From Sphingopyxis sp. (GTDB lineage: Bacteria > Pseudomonadota > Alphaproteobacteria > Sphingomonadales > Sphingomonadaceae), in the NCBI RefSeq assembly GCF_016793825.1, contig NZ_JAEULM010000052.1, positions 113,804-177,803 on the forward strand: 64,000 nucleotides of DNA, written 5' to 3'. Positions 8,510 through 17,489 of the stretch are shown here, in pieces. The notes under the pieces are model-generated. The model saw only the letters and a list, made by a program, of their open reading frames with translations, was not told the origin of the DNA and did not search any database. Made by a program: the position numbers and the translations under genes. Every line of letters begins with the position of its first letter. Position 1 is the stretch's first letter.

Positions 8510-9865
8510 TCAGCGGCGCGGCGCGAGCCGCGCGACGCTGGCGCGCGGCAGCAGGAGCAGCGCCGACCCCCGCGCCGCCATGCCGCCCGCGATCGCGCGC
8601 GCGTCGTCGCCGGCGCCCCAAAAGCTGTCGAAGCGGTTCGCGCCCTTGATCGCGCCCCCGGTATCCTGCGCGATCCACAGCCCGTTCGGTTCGGCGCGGT
8701 CGAGCGAGAGGAAGACCGGCGCGCCGAGCGGCACATATTTGGGGTCGGCTGCGACGCTCGACCGGCCGGTCACCGGCACGCCAAGCGCGCCGAGCGGACC
8801 CGGGCCCGTCAACTCGCGAAAGAAGACCCAGCTTGGATTTTCGTTCATCACCGCCGCACCGCGGACAGGATCGGCGCGCAGATAATCGAGGATTCCCTGC
8901 ATCGACGCCTGGCCGGACTTGAGTTCGCCGCGGTCGAGCAGCAGTTTGCCGATGCCGACATAATCGCGGCCGTTCTGCGTATCGTAACCGATGCGCATGA
9001 TCCCGCCGTCGGGCAGGCGAAGACGGCCCGATCCCTGCACCTGCAGGAAAAAGAATTCGGCGGCGTCGGCTGCCCAGGCGATTTCGAGCCCGCGGCCGGC
9101 CAGCGTCCCGCGCTCGATCGCCGCCCGGTCATAATAGGGCACGAAATTGCTGCCATCGACGCGGCCGCGAATCTTCTTGCCCTTCAGGTCACCGGAAAAG
9201 ACGCCGAGGTCGACATCGACCAGATCCGCCGGCCGGCGATATACGGGAACGTCATAGCCCGGCCGCTTGTCGCGCGAAGCCGCGATCTCCGGCTCGTAAT
9301 AGCCGGTTACGAACGCGGTGCCGGCCCCAATTTGCACGGTGCCGAAATAGCGGCTGAAGAAATTGGTGGCATCGCGGTCGGTCCAGTCCTTCGCCGCGCC
9401 GCAGCTTTCGGTCCACTCGGCGTTCTGGGTAAGCCCGCTGGCGTCGGTACGGCGGAGCAGCGACGGACAACTGAGGCGGAACGCCCTGAGCGCCGCGGTC
9501 GCTTTTTCGGCCGACACGCCAAGCTCGTTGAATTCGGGACCCGCAATGACGCCTGCTTCGATCGCGGTGGTCGCGGTCGCGGGAACGACAGGCGCCGCGA
9601 GTGGCGGATTCGGGGTTGCCGGAACGGGTCTGGCCGCCACCGATCCCGTTTCCGACGGGCGCGGCGTGTAGGGCCTCGGTGCATCGGTCGGACGAGGCGT
9701 CGTCGGCGCGGTGACGGGTCCGCCGGCGCCTGGTCGTGGCCCGCCGGCCTCGGGGATGACCGAGGAACAGGCCGAAAGCAGTGGAACAATGGCAAGAAGC
9801 GCAAACCCGAAACCACGCGCGCACCGTCTCCGGCGCGCCCGGTGCCTTTCGCCCCCGCGAATCAT
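8510..9865 (-). CDS. mltA: Membrane-bound lytic transglycosylase A (MltA), lipoprotein
   Basis: 451 residues from ATG 9865. The signal ends in a lipobox, LLSAC, with Cys33, followed by a Pro/Thr-rich linker (about 40-110). The MltA barrel contains TGYYEPEI and VPVYRRPADL, then the C-terminal 3D domain ending in WIAQDTGGAIKGANRFDSFWG, with the conserved Asp pattern (DTGGAI...D...G). It cleaves glycan strands to 1,6-anhydroMurNAc ends at the outer-membrane inner face. It starts 4 bases after the Tim44 gene and precedes Smr, forming an operon. Confidence 0.92.
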   Translation of the reverse strand: MIRGGERHRARRRRCARGFGFALLAIVPLLSACSSVIPEAGGPRPGAGGPVTAPTTPRPTDAPRPYTPRPSETGSVAARPVPATPNPPLAAPVVPATATTAIEAGVIAGPEFNELGVSAEKATAALRAFRLSCPSLLRRTDASGLTQNAEWTESCGAAKDWTDRDATNFFSRYFGTVQIGAGTAFVTGYYEPEIAASRDKRPGYDVPVYRRPADLVDVDLGVFSGDLKGKKIRGRVDGSNFVPYYDRAAIERGTLAGRGLEIAWAADAAEFFFLQVQGSGRLRLPDGGIMRIGYDTQNGRDYVGIGKLLLDRGELKSGQASMQGILDYLRADPVRGAAVMNENPSWVFFRELTGPGPLGALGVPVTGRSSVAADPKYVPLGAPVFLSLDRAEPNGLWIAQDTGGAIKGANRFDSFWGAGDDARAIAGGMAARGSALLLLPRASVARLAPRR

Positions 9866-9869
9866 GGGA

Positions 9870-10541
9870 TCAGGCGGCTTCGACTTCGTCGAGCAGCCAG
9901 TTGGGATCGCTGCTGCCAAGCTGGCGGCGGAAGGTCCAGTGATCGTCGGTCTGCGCCGCATCGCTCATCGATCCGGCGATCAGCTTGCCGTCGGCATCGC
10001 GGGTGATCGCACTGATATCGGCCCGATAGCGCACGGTGATCCGCGCTTCGCCGCGACCGATTTCGACGGCCGTGATCTTGGCCGAATCGATACCGATCAG
10101 GCGATTTTCCAACTTTTCGCCCCGCGCCGCGCGGTCGTCGATCGCCGCGACGAAGCCTTCATAGCTATCGTCGTCGCAAAGATCGCGCAGCGTCTCGCGG
10201 TCGCCCGACCAGAAAGCCTCCAGAATCATGCGATAGGCGGCCTCGGCGCCTTCCATGAAGCGACCGGCATCGAAATGGCGATCCGCCGCAAGCAATTGGC
10301 GCAATCCCGCTTCGGCGGCGGGTTCATAAACAAGTCCCGCACCGCCGGGCAAGGCGGACGGCGATCCTGACCCCGTCTCCGCATCGTCAAGGCGTGCCGG
10401 TGCCGAGACCGCCGGGCGGTCGTCGCGGCGCGGCAAAACAGGCTCTTGCTCGTGCCCGGTCCGTTTGCCGAGCACCGAATAGAGCCGCATGCCGAGGAAC
10501 GCGGCAATCATGGCGAGCAGGACGATCGAAAAAGCGGTCAC
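9870..10541 (-). CDS. Tim44/TimA-like domain membrane protein
   Basis: 223 residues. An N-terminal TM (about 3-20, SIVLLAMIAAFLGMRLYSVLG) precedes a charged linker and a Tim44-like domain (about 75-220) with DAGRFMEGAEAAYRMILEAFWSGD and a WTFRRQLGSSDPNWLLDEVE end. In mitochondria Tim44 tethers Hsp70 to the translocase. Alphaproteobacterial homologues are inner-membrane proteins of less clear role. It diverges from secB across 229 bases that hold inverted repeats, and heads the Tim44-mltA-Smr operon. Confidence 0.88.
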   Translation of the reverse strand: MTAFSIVLLAMIAAFLGMRLYSVLGKRTGHEQEPVLPRRDDRPAVSAPARLDDAETGSGSPSALPGGAGLVYEPAAEAGLRQLLAADRHFDAGRFMEGAEAAYRMILEAFWSGDRETLRDLCDDDSYEGFVAAIDDRAARGEKLENRLIGIDSAKITAVEIGRGEARITVRYRADISAITRDADGKLIAGSMSDAAQTDDHWTFRRQLGSSDPNWLLDEVEAA

Positions 10542-10596
10542 AGGCAGATATCCATTGCGGGCAATGATGAAACGTCAACCCTAACATAGGGTATAG

Positions 10597-10625
10597 GCGG
10601 TCATGATTCAAACCACCATGACCGC
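10597..10625. promoter_or_regulatory. Inverted repeat in the Tim44/secB divergent region
   Basis: Perfect 9-bp arms GCGGTCATG (10597-10605) and CATGACCGC (10617-10625) with an 11-base loop. A smaller ACCCTA/TAGGGT repeat lies at about 10578-10592. Both are in the promoter region shared by secB and the Tim44 operon. They may be an operator or RNA hairpins; no known regulator fits. Confidence 0.4.
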
Positions 10626-10770
10626 AGCGGGGCGGCAGGTCAACGATTCCCGCCCCCGCGCCGTTCGGGAGGCACCGGCCATTGTGCTGGCGGTTCGCCG
10701 CTGCTAAGCGCGCCCGCAACGCTCCGCCGTACGGCGGAACTTCCATCCGATTCCAGTGAAAGCAGACATC

Positions 10771-11283
10771 ATGGCCGACGAGACCAGCACCGACATCAAC
10801 ACCGCCGCGCTGCCGAACGGCGAAGACACCGGTCCCGCGATCGGTCTGATCTCGCAATATGTGAAGGACCTGTCGTTCGAAAATCCGAACGCTCCCGCCG
10901 TCTATCAGTGGCAGTCGGCCCCGCATATCGATGTCCAGTTCAACATCGGCGCCGACAATGTCGGCGAGGGCCTGTACGAAGTGACCCTGAAGATCGACAT
11001 CTCGTCGAAATCGGACGAAGGCACCGGCTTTATCGTCGATATCAAATATGCCGGCCTGTTCGGTGTGCGCAACGTCCCCGACGATCAGCTCCAGCCTTTC
11101 TTCCTGGCCGAAGCGCCGCGCATCCTCTTCCCCTTCGCACGCCGCGTGGTGGCCGACGTGGTGCGCGATGGCGGCTTCCCGCCGCTGCTGCTCGAACCGA
11201 TCGATTTCCACGGCCTGTTCATGCAGCAGGCGCAGGCGATGCAGGCCGAACAGGCCGGCGAAGTCGCGGTCGGTCAGGCGTAA
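10771..11283 (+). CDS. secB: Protein-export chaperone SecB
   Basis: 170 residues from ATG 10771. It contains YVKDLSFENPNAP, VQFNIGADNVGEGLYEVTLKI and FPFARRVVADVVRDGGFPPLLLEPIDF, all hallmarks of SecB. SecB is a tetrameric cytosolic chaperone that keeps precursors unfolded and hands them to SecA. It ends in an Ala/Gln-rich tail that contacts SecA. It lies opposite the Tim44 operon and 27 bases before murJ. Confidence 0.96.
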   Translation: MADETSTDINTAALPNGEDTGPAIGLISQYVKDLSFENPNAPAVYQWQSAPHIDVQFNIGADNVGEGLYEVTLKIDISSKSDEGTGFIVDIKYAGLFGVRNVPDDQLQPFFLAEAPRILFPFARRVVADVVRDGGFPPLLLEPIDFHGLFMQQAQAMQAEQAGEVAVGQA

Positions 11284-11310
11284 ACCCCGCTTCGGGGGCA
11301 GGCCGGGGGA

Positions 11311-12888
11311 TTGAGCAGCCTCGTCAAAAGCGTTGGAACGATCGGCGGCCTGACGATGGTCAGCCGCGTTTTCGGTTTCGTTCGCGACATGTTGCTCGCC
11401 CGCGTACTTGGCGCCGGGCTGGCCGCCGATGCGTTCCAGCTCGCCTTCACGCTCCCCAACACCTTCCGCCGCCTGTTCGCCGAGGGCGCCTTTTCGGTCG
11501 CCTTCATCCCCATGTACAGCCGCGCGCTGCATGGCGAAGGCGGGGAAGACGCCGCGGCGAAATTTGCCGACGACGTGCTGTCGGTCTTCCTCTGGGTGCT
11601 GCTTGCCTTCTCGGCCGTCATGATGATCGCGATGCCCGGCATCGTCTGGATTCTCGCGCGCGACTTTCAGGAAGTTCCGGGCAAGTTCGATTTCGCCGTG
11701 TTCCTGAGCCGCGTCACCTTTCCCTATCTCGCGCTCGTCAGCCTCGTCGCGATGTTGTCGGGGTTGCTGAACGCGCGCTCGCGCTTTGCACCCGGCGCTT
11801 TCGCGCCCGTCCTGCTCAATATCGTGCTGATCGGCGGAATCCTGACCGGCCGGCATCTTCGCGGCCCTGGCGGCGACGACCGGATCGTCGCCGAGCCTCT
11901 CGCGATCGCGGTCAGCGTCGCGGGCGTCGTCCAGCTTGCCTATATGTGGTGGGCAGTCCGCCGCGCCGGCCTCAAACTCCACTGGCGGCTGCCGCGCTTC
12001 ACCCCGGAGGTCAAACGGCTCGGCATGCTGATCCTGCCCGCGACGTTCGGTGCCGGCATCTATCAGGTCAGCCAGTTCGTCGACACCTTCTTCGCAACCT
12101 CGCTGCCGCAGGGATCGCTGACGCTTCTGAAGCTCGCCGACCGGCTGAACCAGCTCCCGCTCGGCATCGTCGGCATCGCGCTCGGCACCGCGATCCTGCC
12201 GATGCTTTCGCGCCATATCCACAGCGGCGACGATTCCGAAGCGCAGCGGTTGCAGGCGAACGCTTTCGAGATCGCGACGCTTTTGACGCTGCCCGCCGCC
12301 GTTGCGCTCGGAATTTGCGCCCCGGCCTTCGTCACGGCCTTCTTCGTCGGCGGGAAGTTCACCGAAGCCGACGGGTTGATCATGGCGCAGATCGTCGTAG
12401 CGCTGATCGCCGGTCTTCCGGCCTATGTCATCGTGAAAATCCTGAACCCCGGCTTTTTCGCGCGGGAGGATACGAAAACGCCGGTGTGGACGGCCCTCGC
12501 CTCGCTGACCGTCAATGTCGCGATCAACCTGTATGTGGTCGAGCGTTACGGTATCGTCGGCCTCGCGGGCGCAACGGCGGTCTCGGCCTCCTTCAATTGC
12601 CTGCTGCTCTACACCGTGCTCCATCGGCGCGGCTGGTTCCATTTCACCGCCGCACTTGCGGGCAAGATCGGCCGCCAACTCATCGCCGTCGCGGCCATGG
12701 CGGCACTGCTCTGGTACATGATGCCGCTGATGGAGCCCTATTATGGCGGCAGCGCGTTCGAGCGTATATGGTCCCTTCTTGTCCTGTGCGCAGCGGGCGG
12801 CACAGCCTTTTTCGTCATGGCGTTCGTCGTGGGCGCGCTTGACAAGGATCTCCTCGCCATGCTGACGCGGCGGCGCACGCGGACCTGA
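11311..12888 (+). CDS. murJ: Lipid II flippase MurJ
   Basis: 525 residues with about 14 TMs. N-terminus VKSVGTIGGLTMVSRVFGFVRDMLLARVLGAG, LPNTFRRLFAEGAFSVAFIPMY and the central KPAFFAR-equivalent NPGFFAREDTKTPV are MurJ/MviN signatures. It flips lipid II to the periplasm for peptidoglycan assembly. The likely start is TTG 11311, since no ATG or GTG precedes the conserved N-terminus; a GGGGGCAGG stretch about 8 bases upstream could serve as ribosome site. It lies directly after secB and before trpS. Confidence 0.95.
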   Translation: MSSLVKSVGTIGGLTMVSRVFGFVRDMLLARVLGAGLAADAFQLAFTLPNTFRRLFAEGAFSVAFIPMYSRALHGEGGEDAAAKFADDVLSVFLWVLLAFSAVMMIAMPGIVWILARDFQEVPGKFDFAVFLSRVTFPYLALVSLVAMLSGLLNARSRFAPGAFAPVLLNIVLIGGILTGRHLRGPGGDDRIVAEPLAIAVSVAGVVQLAYMWWAVRRAGLKLHWRLPRFTPEVKRLGMLILPATFGAGIYQVSQFVDTFFATSLPQGSLTLLKLADRLNQLPLGIVGIALGTAILPMLSRHIHSGDDSEAQRLQANAFEIATLLTLPAAVALGICAPAFVTAFFVGGKFTEADGLIMAQIVVALIAGLPAYVIVKILNPGFFAREDTKTPVWTALASLTVNVAINLYVVERYGIVGLAGATAVSASFNCLLLYTVLHRRGWFHFTAALAGKIGRQLIAVAAMAALLWYMMPLMEPYYGGSAFERIWSLLVLCAAGGTAFFVMAFVVGALDKDLLAMLTRRRTRT

Positions 12889-12945
12889 TCGGCGATTGTC
12901 GATCGGACCCGCCATCATCCACCAGACCCAATTCGGGAGTAAGAC

Positions 12946-13944
12946 ATGCGGACGCTATCGGGCATCCAGCCCACCGGGAATTTGCACCTCGGCAATTATC
13001 TGGGCGCGATCCGCAACTGGGTACGGATGCAGGACGACATGCCGGGCGAGAAGCTCTATTTTCTGGCCGACCTGCATGCGATCACCGTTCACAACGACCC
13101 GGCCGAACTGACCGCGAACACGCGCGAAATGGCGGCGGCCCTGATGGCCGCGGGGATCGACCCCGAAAAGGCGATCCTGTTCAATCAGGCGCGCGTGCCT
13201 GCACATGCCGAACTGGCCTGGTTGCTGTTCTGCACCGCGCGGATCGGCTGGCTCAACCGCATGACGCAGTTCAAGGAGAAATCGGGAAAGAACCGCGAGG
13301 GCGCGAGTGTCGGCCTTTACGCCTATCCGGTGCTGCAGGCGGCCGACGTGCTGCTTTATCAGACGACGCATGTGCCCGTCGGCGACGACCAGAAGCAACA
13401 TCTGGAACTCGCGCGCGACATCGCGACCAAGTTCAACCTCGATACGGGGACCGAAACCTTCACGCTGCCTGATCCGACAATCCCCCCGACCGCCGCGCGG
13501 ATCATGAGCCTGCGCGACGGCAACGCCAAGATGTCGAAGTCGGACCCCAGCGACATGAGCCGTATCAACCTGGTCGATGCTCCCGACACGATCATGGCGA
13601 AGATTCGCAAGGCGAGGACGGATGCCGAGCCGCTGCCATCCGAAGTGGCGGGGCTCCAAGATCGGCCGGAGGCGAAAAACCTGGTATCGATCTACGCTGC
13701 CATGGCGGACGAAAGCATCCACGATGTGCTCTCCCGCTTTGCGGGGCAAGGCTTTGGGTCCTTCAAACCCGCGCTCGGCGAGTTGCTCGTCGAAACGCTG
13801 CGTCCCATCGCCACGCGGCTCAACCAGCTAAAGGCCGATCCCGCGGCGATCGACGCCGCGCTGGAGGCCGGGGCCGCTCGCGCCGCAGCCCTTGCCCGGC
13901 CGACGCTGGACGCCGCCTATTCGGCGCTGGGGCTCTGCCGCTAA
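12946..13944 (+). CDS. trpS: Tryptophanyl-tRNA synthetase
   Basis: 332 residues, a class I synthetase. The HIGH-like motif is in [17 protein letters not shown] and the KMSKS loop in [34 protein letters not shown] is the usual Trp/ATP pocket segment. It charges tRNA-Trp. GGGAGTAAGAC before ATG 12946 supports the start. It follows murJ by 57 bases. Confidence 0.96.
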   Translation: MRTLSGIQPTGNLHLGNYLGAIRNWVRMQDDMPGEKLYFLADLHAITVHNDPAELTANTREMAAALMAAGIDPEKAILFNQARVPAHAELAWLLFCTARIGWLNRMTQFKEKSGKNREGASVGLYAYPVLQAADVLLYQTTHVPVGDDQKQHLELARDIATKFNLDTGTETFTLPDPTIPPTAARIMSLRDGNAKMSKSDPSDMSRINLVDAPDTIMAKIRKARTDAEPLPSEVAGLQDRPEAKNLVSIYAAMADESIHDVLSRFAGQGFGSFKPALGELLVETLRPIATRLNQLKADPAAIDAALEAGAARAAALARPTLDAAYSALGLCR

Positions 13945-14107
13945 GCCTTCCGCTCGGCGCAAGAATTCTTGTTTCGCGGCAACGCCTTCCCATATCGGGA
14001 CGATGGAACCGCGGTACGACGAAGCGGGTTCAACCAAGGTTAAGTCGCTTCGGCGTAGTCATGTTATAAACGGCGGTGCGTGCCGATCCGAATCACGGAG
14101 CATGAAT

Positions 14108-14797
14108 ATGAGCAAGACGATCCTCAAACGGCTGGGTTTGGCTGCCATGGCCGGCGCGACGCTCGCGCTGGCGGGCTGCGCGACCCCTTTCCGCGCCGAT
14201 GTCGCACGCTTCCAGACGCAGCTTCCCGCGCCGCAGGGCCAGAGCTTCGCGATCGAAGCGGCCAATCCCGCGCTTCAGGGCGGGATCGAGTTCGGCCAAT
14301 ATGCCAATCTCGTTTCCGGCGAACTGACCCGCTACGGCTATCGGCCTGCGTCCGCTGGCGAACGGCCCGATCTGGTCGTGCGCATGGATTATGGCGTCGA
14401 CAAGGGCCGCGAACGTGTGGTGTCGAGCCCCGGCTTCGGCGATCCCTGGTACGGCGGCTATTATGGCCGCGGCTTCTACCGCCCGGTCGTCGTCACCGGT
14501 CGCAGCGGACGCCGCTACATCTACGGCTATCGCGACCCCTTCCTGTGGGGCGGCTTCGGCCCGAGCTGGGGATATAACGACGTCAGCAGCTACACCGTCT
14601 ACACCAGCGGGCTGAACCTGCAGATCAATCGCGCCGCCGACGGCTCGCGCCTGTTCGAGGGGCATGCCGAGGCGCAATCGCGCGACAACAACCTCCAGGC
14701 GATCGTCCCGAACCTCGTCGAGGCGATGTTCACCGGCTTCCCCGGCAATTCGGGCGAACGGGTCCGTATCACCGTGGCGCCCCCCGAAAGGGGCTGA
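14108..14797 (+). CDS. DUF4136 family lipoprotein
   Basis: 229 residues. A lipoprotein signal ends LALAGC with Cys24. A DUF4136 body follows (VARFQTQLPAPQGQSFAIEA, then YGYRPASAGERPDLVVRMDYGV), interrupted by a Tyr/Gly-rich segment (about 115-165). The end is LVEAMFTGFPGNSGERVRITV. The function of the family is unknown; it is expected on the outer-membrane inner leaflet. Of two in-frame ATGs (14102, 14108), the second sits 7 bases after GGAG and is preferred. A strong terminator follows. The 160-base gap upstream contains the palindrome CAAGAATTCTTG (13960-13971). Confidence 0.88.
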   Translation: MSKTILKRLGLAAMAGATLALAGCATPFRADVARFQTQLPAPQGQSFAIEAANPALQGGIEFGQYANLVSGELTRYGYRPASAGERPDLVVRMDYGVDKGRERVVSSPGFGDPWYGGYYGRGFYRPVVVTGRSGRRYIYGYRDPFLWGGFGPSWGYNDVSSYTVYTSGLNLQINRAADGSRLFEGHAEAQSRDNNLQAIVPNLVEAMFTGFPGNSGERVRITVAPPERG

Positions 14798-14820
14798 GCC
14801 GACCCATACGACACGAACAG

Positions 14821-14852
14821 GGCCCGCCCTCCGAAAGGAAGGCGGGCCTTTT
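14821..14852 (+). terminator. Intrinsic terminator after the DUF4136 lipoprotein gene
   Basis: GGCCCGCCCTCC (14821-14832), GAAA loop, GGAAGGCGGGCC (14837-14848), then TTTT. It is a 12-bp stem with one mismatch. Confidence 0.85.
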
Positions 14853-15172
14853 ACGTGTGGCGCAAGGCAAGCCCCGGTTCCCCGGCCGATTGCCCCCCAA
14901 GTCGCAGCGTTACCCTTGAACGAGGCGCGTGGTTCGTTCGACGGGATTCGGGCGCCATCCGGCAGCAGGAGAATGGCTCCCGGGTAAAGCTCGCAAGGAC
15001 AAGGGTCTGGAAACAAGCGGAAGCCGACATAAATTCCTCCCGGTGCCGCAGGCATGGGGAGGTAGCAGTGCGAAGCGCTGCAGGAGCGGATCCGCATCAC
15101 GTCCGGGATGACGACGATGAAGGAGGGCCTGCTTCCCACCCCAGGCTGCCAACGGGCCGGAGTGACCGGCGA
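14853..15172. other. Intergenic stretch with small inverted repeats, no gene seen
   Basis: No frame here looks coding. The stretch carries CCTCCC/GGGAGG arms (15036-15041, 15057-15062) and an adjoining GCAGTGCGAAGCGCTGC hairpin (15065-15081), which resemble dispersed sphingomonad repeat debris. It separates the DUF4136 terminator from the 3' end of dnaA; no clear dnaA terminator with a T-run was found. Confidence 0.5.
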
Positions 15173-16531
15173 TCAGTTGTTGAGGCTGCGCCGGATCGCC
15201 GCGATCTCCGCATCGAGCTCGCTGTCGGTAACGCGCAACGCTTCGACCGTGCGGACCGCGTGGATCACCGTCGAATGATCGCGCCCGCCAAAGCGGCGGC
15301 CGATTTCAGGGTAGGAACGCGGCGTCAGCTCTTTCGCAAGATACATGGCGACCTGCCGGGGGCGGGCGACCGCGCGGACGCGCCTCTTCGACGCCATCTC
15401 CGCCTTGTCGAGACGATAGTGGGCGCAAACGGCGCGCTGGATCTCGTCGATCGTGATGCGCGGGCGGGCGCTGCGGACATTTTCGGCGAGCCGATCTTCG
15501 GCCAGCGCAAGATCGATCGTCGTCCCCGTCAGCGCAGCATAGGCCAGCAGTTTGTTGAGCGCGCCTTCGAGCTCGCGGATGTTGCGCGTGAAATGCTTGA
15601 CCAGATAAGCGACGACCGCGTCGGGCACATCGACCATCGGCATCGCGGCCAGCCGCTGACGGATGATGCGTTCGCGAAGATCGTCCTCGGGCGCTTCGAT
15701 GTCGGCGACCAGGCCGCCCGACAGGCGCGACAGCAGCCGGGCCTCGACCCCGTCGAGCATCGCCGGCGGGCGGTCGGCGGTGACGACGAGGCGCTTGCCG
15801 GCCGTCATCAGGTCGTCGATCGTGTGAAGGAGCTCTTCTTGCGTCGAATTCTTGCCGATCACGAACTGCAGATCGTCGAGCAGCAGCAGGTCGGCCGCCC
15901 GCAGCCGCGCCTTGAACGCCATCATGTCGCCGCCGCGCATCGCGCCGACGAATTCCAGCATGAACTTCTCCGCCGACATCAGGATGATGTTGGCCGTGGG
16001 GTGCAACGCTGCGAAATCCTGCGCGATCGCCTGAAGCAGGTGCGTCTTGCCCTGGCCGGTTCCCGAACAGAGATAGAGCGGATTGAACTGCGGAGTCTCG
16101 ATCATCGCCATGCGGCGCGCCGCGTTGGCGGCCAGAATGTTCGAGCGGGCGACCACGAAGCGATCGAACGACAAGCGCGGGTCGAACCCGAGCAGCGCCG
16201 GGTTGGCGGCCGGCTGTGGCGGTTCGAACGCGGGAAGCGGCTGGGCCGAAAGAGCGGTGGCGCGGTCGCTGGCCGCCGCGCCGCCGCGTACGGTGACGCC
16301 GCGCACGCCCGGCAAGTGCTGGCGCCAAGCCAGCTCCAGCCGGTCGCCGAAGCGTTCGTTTATCCAGTTCGCCGAAAAACGGCTCTGCGTTTCCAGCGTC
16401 ACGACACCGGACAAGGCGCAATAATCGGCAAAACCGACCGGCTTCAGCCAATGGTCGAACGTGCGGGCGCCCAGATCGCGGCGCAATCCTTCGGCCACGC
16501 GCGGCCAGAGCATGGCGGCATCACCGCTCAC
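15173..16531 (-). CDS. dnaA: Chromosomal replication initiator DnaA
   Basis: About 452 residues. Domain I begins LWPRVAEGLRRDLGARTFDHWL. A short Pro-rich domain II follows. The AAA+ domain III has Walker A GTGQGKTHLL and Walker B LLLLDDLQF. Domain IV ends with the DNA-binding signature RRFGGRDHSTVIHAV. It binds DnaA boxes and opens the origin. The Walker A lacks the more common GLGKT form. The start is uncertain: GTG 16531 (VSGDAAMLW) follows GGAG closely, while ATG 16513 is an in-frame alternative. The rpsT-dnaA adjacency is typical of alphaproteobacteria. The upstream region is AT-rich and carries palindromes and GANTC sites. Confidence 0.95.
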   Translation of the reverse strand: MSGDAAMLWPRVAEGLRRDLGARTFDHWLKPVGFADYCALSGVVTLETQSRFSANWINERFGDRLELAWRQHLPGVRGVTVRGGAAASDRATALSAQPLPAFEPPQPAANPALLGFDPRLSFDRFVVARSNILAANAARRMAMIETPQFNPLYLCSGTGQGKTHLLQAIAQDFAALHPTANIILMSAEKFMLEFVGAMRGGDMMAFKARLRAADLLLLDDLQFVIGKNSTQEELLHTIDDLMTAGKRLVVTADRPPAMLDGVEARLLSRLSGGLVADIEAPEDDLRERIIRQRLAAMPMVDVPDAVVAYLVKHFTRNIRELEGALNKLLAYAALTGTTIDLALAEDRLAENVRSARPRITIDEIQRAVCAHYRLDKAEMASKRRVRAVARPRQVAMYLAKELTPRSYPEIGRRFGGRDHSTVIHAVRTVEALRVTDSELDAEIAAIRRSLNN

Positions 16532-16843
16532 GACTCCAACCCTTGCGTCCTTGCCATACCGATCCCCGCCTTGTGTCACGCCGCGTCGCCCCCAGATGTC
16601 CCCAACGCCCAAGTCTTCGTGCGGCCAGCCACACGCCGATCCGTCGCAGCCCGCGCCAAGGCACGAGCGTCCTGTCCCGGACACTCGGTCCGAAAGGGCG
16701 CGAATCATGTCGATGTGGTGGCCGCCAGCGAAGGCTGACGACGCCCCTGTCTAGGCAAGGCCATGCGAGTCGATCAAGACCGGCGCATGTAAAAATACTG
16801 AAATAAAAATCTTGACTCGCACAGGGGGTCGGAATCGCGTCAA

Positions 16844-16891
16844 ATAGCAATTTTTGCTATATTTTTCAGTATTTTAGATAAAATCTAAAAT
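16844..16891. promoter_or_regulatory. Two AT-rich palindromes upstream of dnaA
   Basis: ATAGCAA-TTT-TTGCTAT (16844-16860) and ATTTTAGAT-AAA-ATCTAAAAT (16871-16891) have perfect 7- and 9-bp arms and 3-base loops, 10 bases apart. They are candidate operators or DNA-unwinding structures in the dnaA control region. No regulator can be assigned from sequence alone. Confidence 0.5.
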
Positions 16892-16972
16892 AAGACATCA
16901 GCGAATCGCAGTAAATCCGTCACTTACCGCGCTGCAACACTATTGCCATCGCCACGTCACAATAGGACATAC

Positions 16973-17013
16973 AAAAAAGGACCCGCCGGCCCGATGCCGG
17001 CGAGTCCTTTTTT
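16973..17013 (-). terminator. Intrinsic terminator after rpsT (works in both directions)
   Basis: Six As, then GGACCCGCCGGC, a short loop, GCCGGCGAGTCC and six Ts. The stem is nearly perfect with one mismatch. It lies 25 bases past the rpsT stop on the minus strand and is symmetrical enough to stop transcription from either side. Confidence 0.9.
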
Positions 17014-17037
17014 GTACCCTTTCGGGACAATCGCGAA

Positions 17038-17301
17038 TCAGGCGATCGCGTTCACGCTCTTGGTCAGGCGCGCATATTTGCGAGCGACCGTGTTCTTGTG
17101 CAGCACGCCCTTGGCAACACCGCGCGCCATTTCGGGCTGGGCGGCCTTCAACGCGGTCGCTGCGGCGTCCTTGTCGCCCGAAGCCACGGCGGCTTCGACC
17201 TTCTTGACGAGCGTGCGGATGCGCGAAACGCGATTCTTGTTCACGGTGGCACGCGCCTGGTTCCGGCGGATGCGCTTCTTTGCCTGCGGCGTATTGGCCA
17301 T
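17038..17301 (-). CDS. rpsT: 30S ribosomal protein S20
   Basis: 87 residues, basic, Ala/Lys-rich and all-helical: [20 protein letters not shown], then [20 protein letters not shown]. It is a primary 16S rRNA-binding protein of the small subunit. GAGGAA precedes ATG 17301. It lies upstream of dnaA on the same strand and between it and mutM, the usual alphaproteobacterial order, but the strong terminator between rpsT and dnaA makes them separate transcripts. Confidence 0.96.
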   Translation of the reverse strand: MANTPQAKKRIRRNQARATVNKNRVSRIRTLVKKVEAAVASGDKDAAATALKAAQPEMARGVAKGVLHKNTVARKYARLTKSVNAIA

Positions 17302-17489
17302 AAATTCCTCAGTTTCTCAAACGGTCACAATGGTCGGAGCACAGCCGCAGCGGAGCAGCCGAATCGCGCCCAAAGCAGCGAATCAATGTCCGGATGCGGC
17401 CGGTTCCGGACAACCGGACCCTGCTCGAAGGGTGCGCCCATAGCCACCAAGGGCCGTCCGGTCAATGCCTATTGGGCCATAACGCCGCT

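Larger units (their letters stand above)
16532..17037. other. dnaA upstream region with AT-rich island
   Basis: No gene. From about 16790 to 16920 the sequence is strikingly AT-rich for this genome. It carries two tandem palindromes (16844-16860, 16871-16891) and four GANTC sites (16767, 16814, 16832, 16903). No TTATCCACA-type DnaA boxes were found, so I read it as the dnaA promoter/leader rather than oriC. The part 16532-16740 is an open continuation of the dnaA frame without recognisable protein similarity. Confidence 0.6.

Noticed and set aside
10387-12918. Minus-strand 840-codon frame opposite secB and murJ
   Set aside because: Antisense shadow of two clear genes; composition is typical of such shadows and no motif is present.
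14855-16738. Plus-strand 620-codon frame opposite dnaA
   Set aside because: Antisense shadow of dnaA with no domain.
16790-16920. AT-rich stretch as chromosomal origin oriC
   Set aside because: No DnaA boxes of the TTATCCACA type were found, and in alphaproteobacteria dnaA is often away from oriC. Treated as the dnaA promoter region instead.
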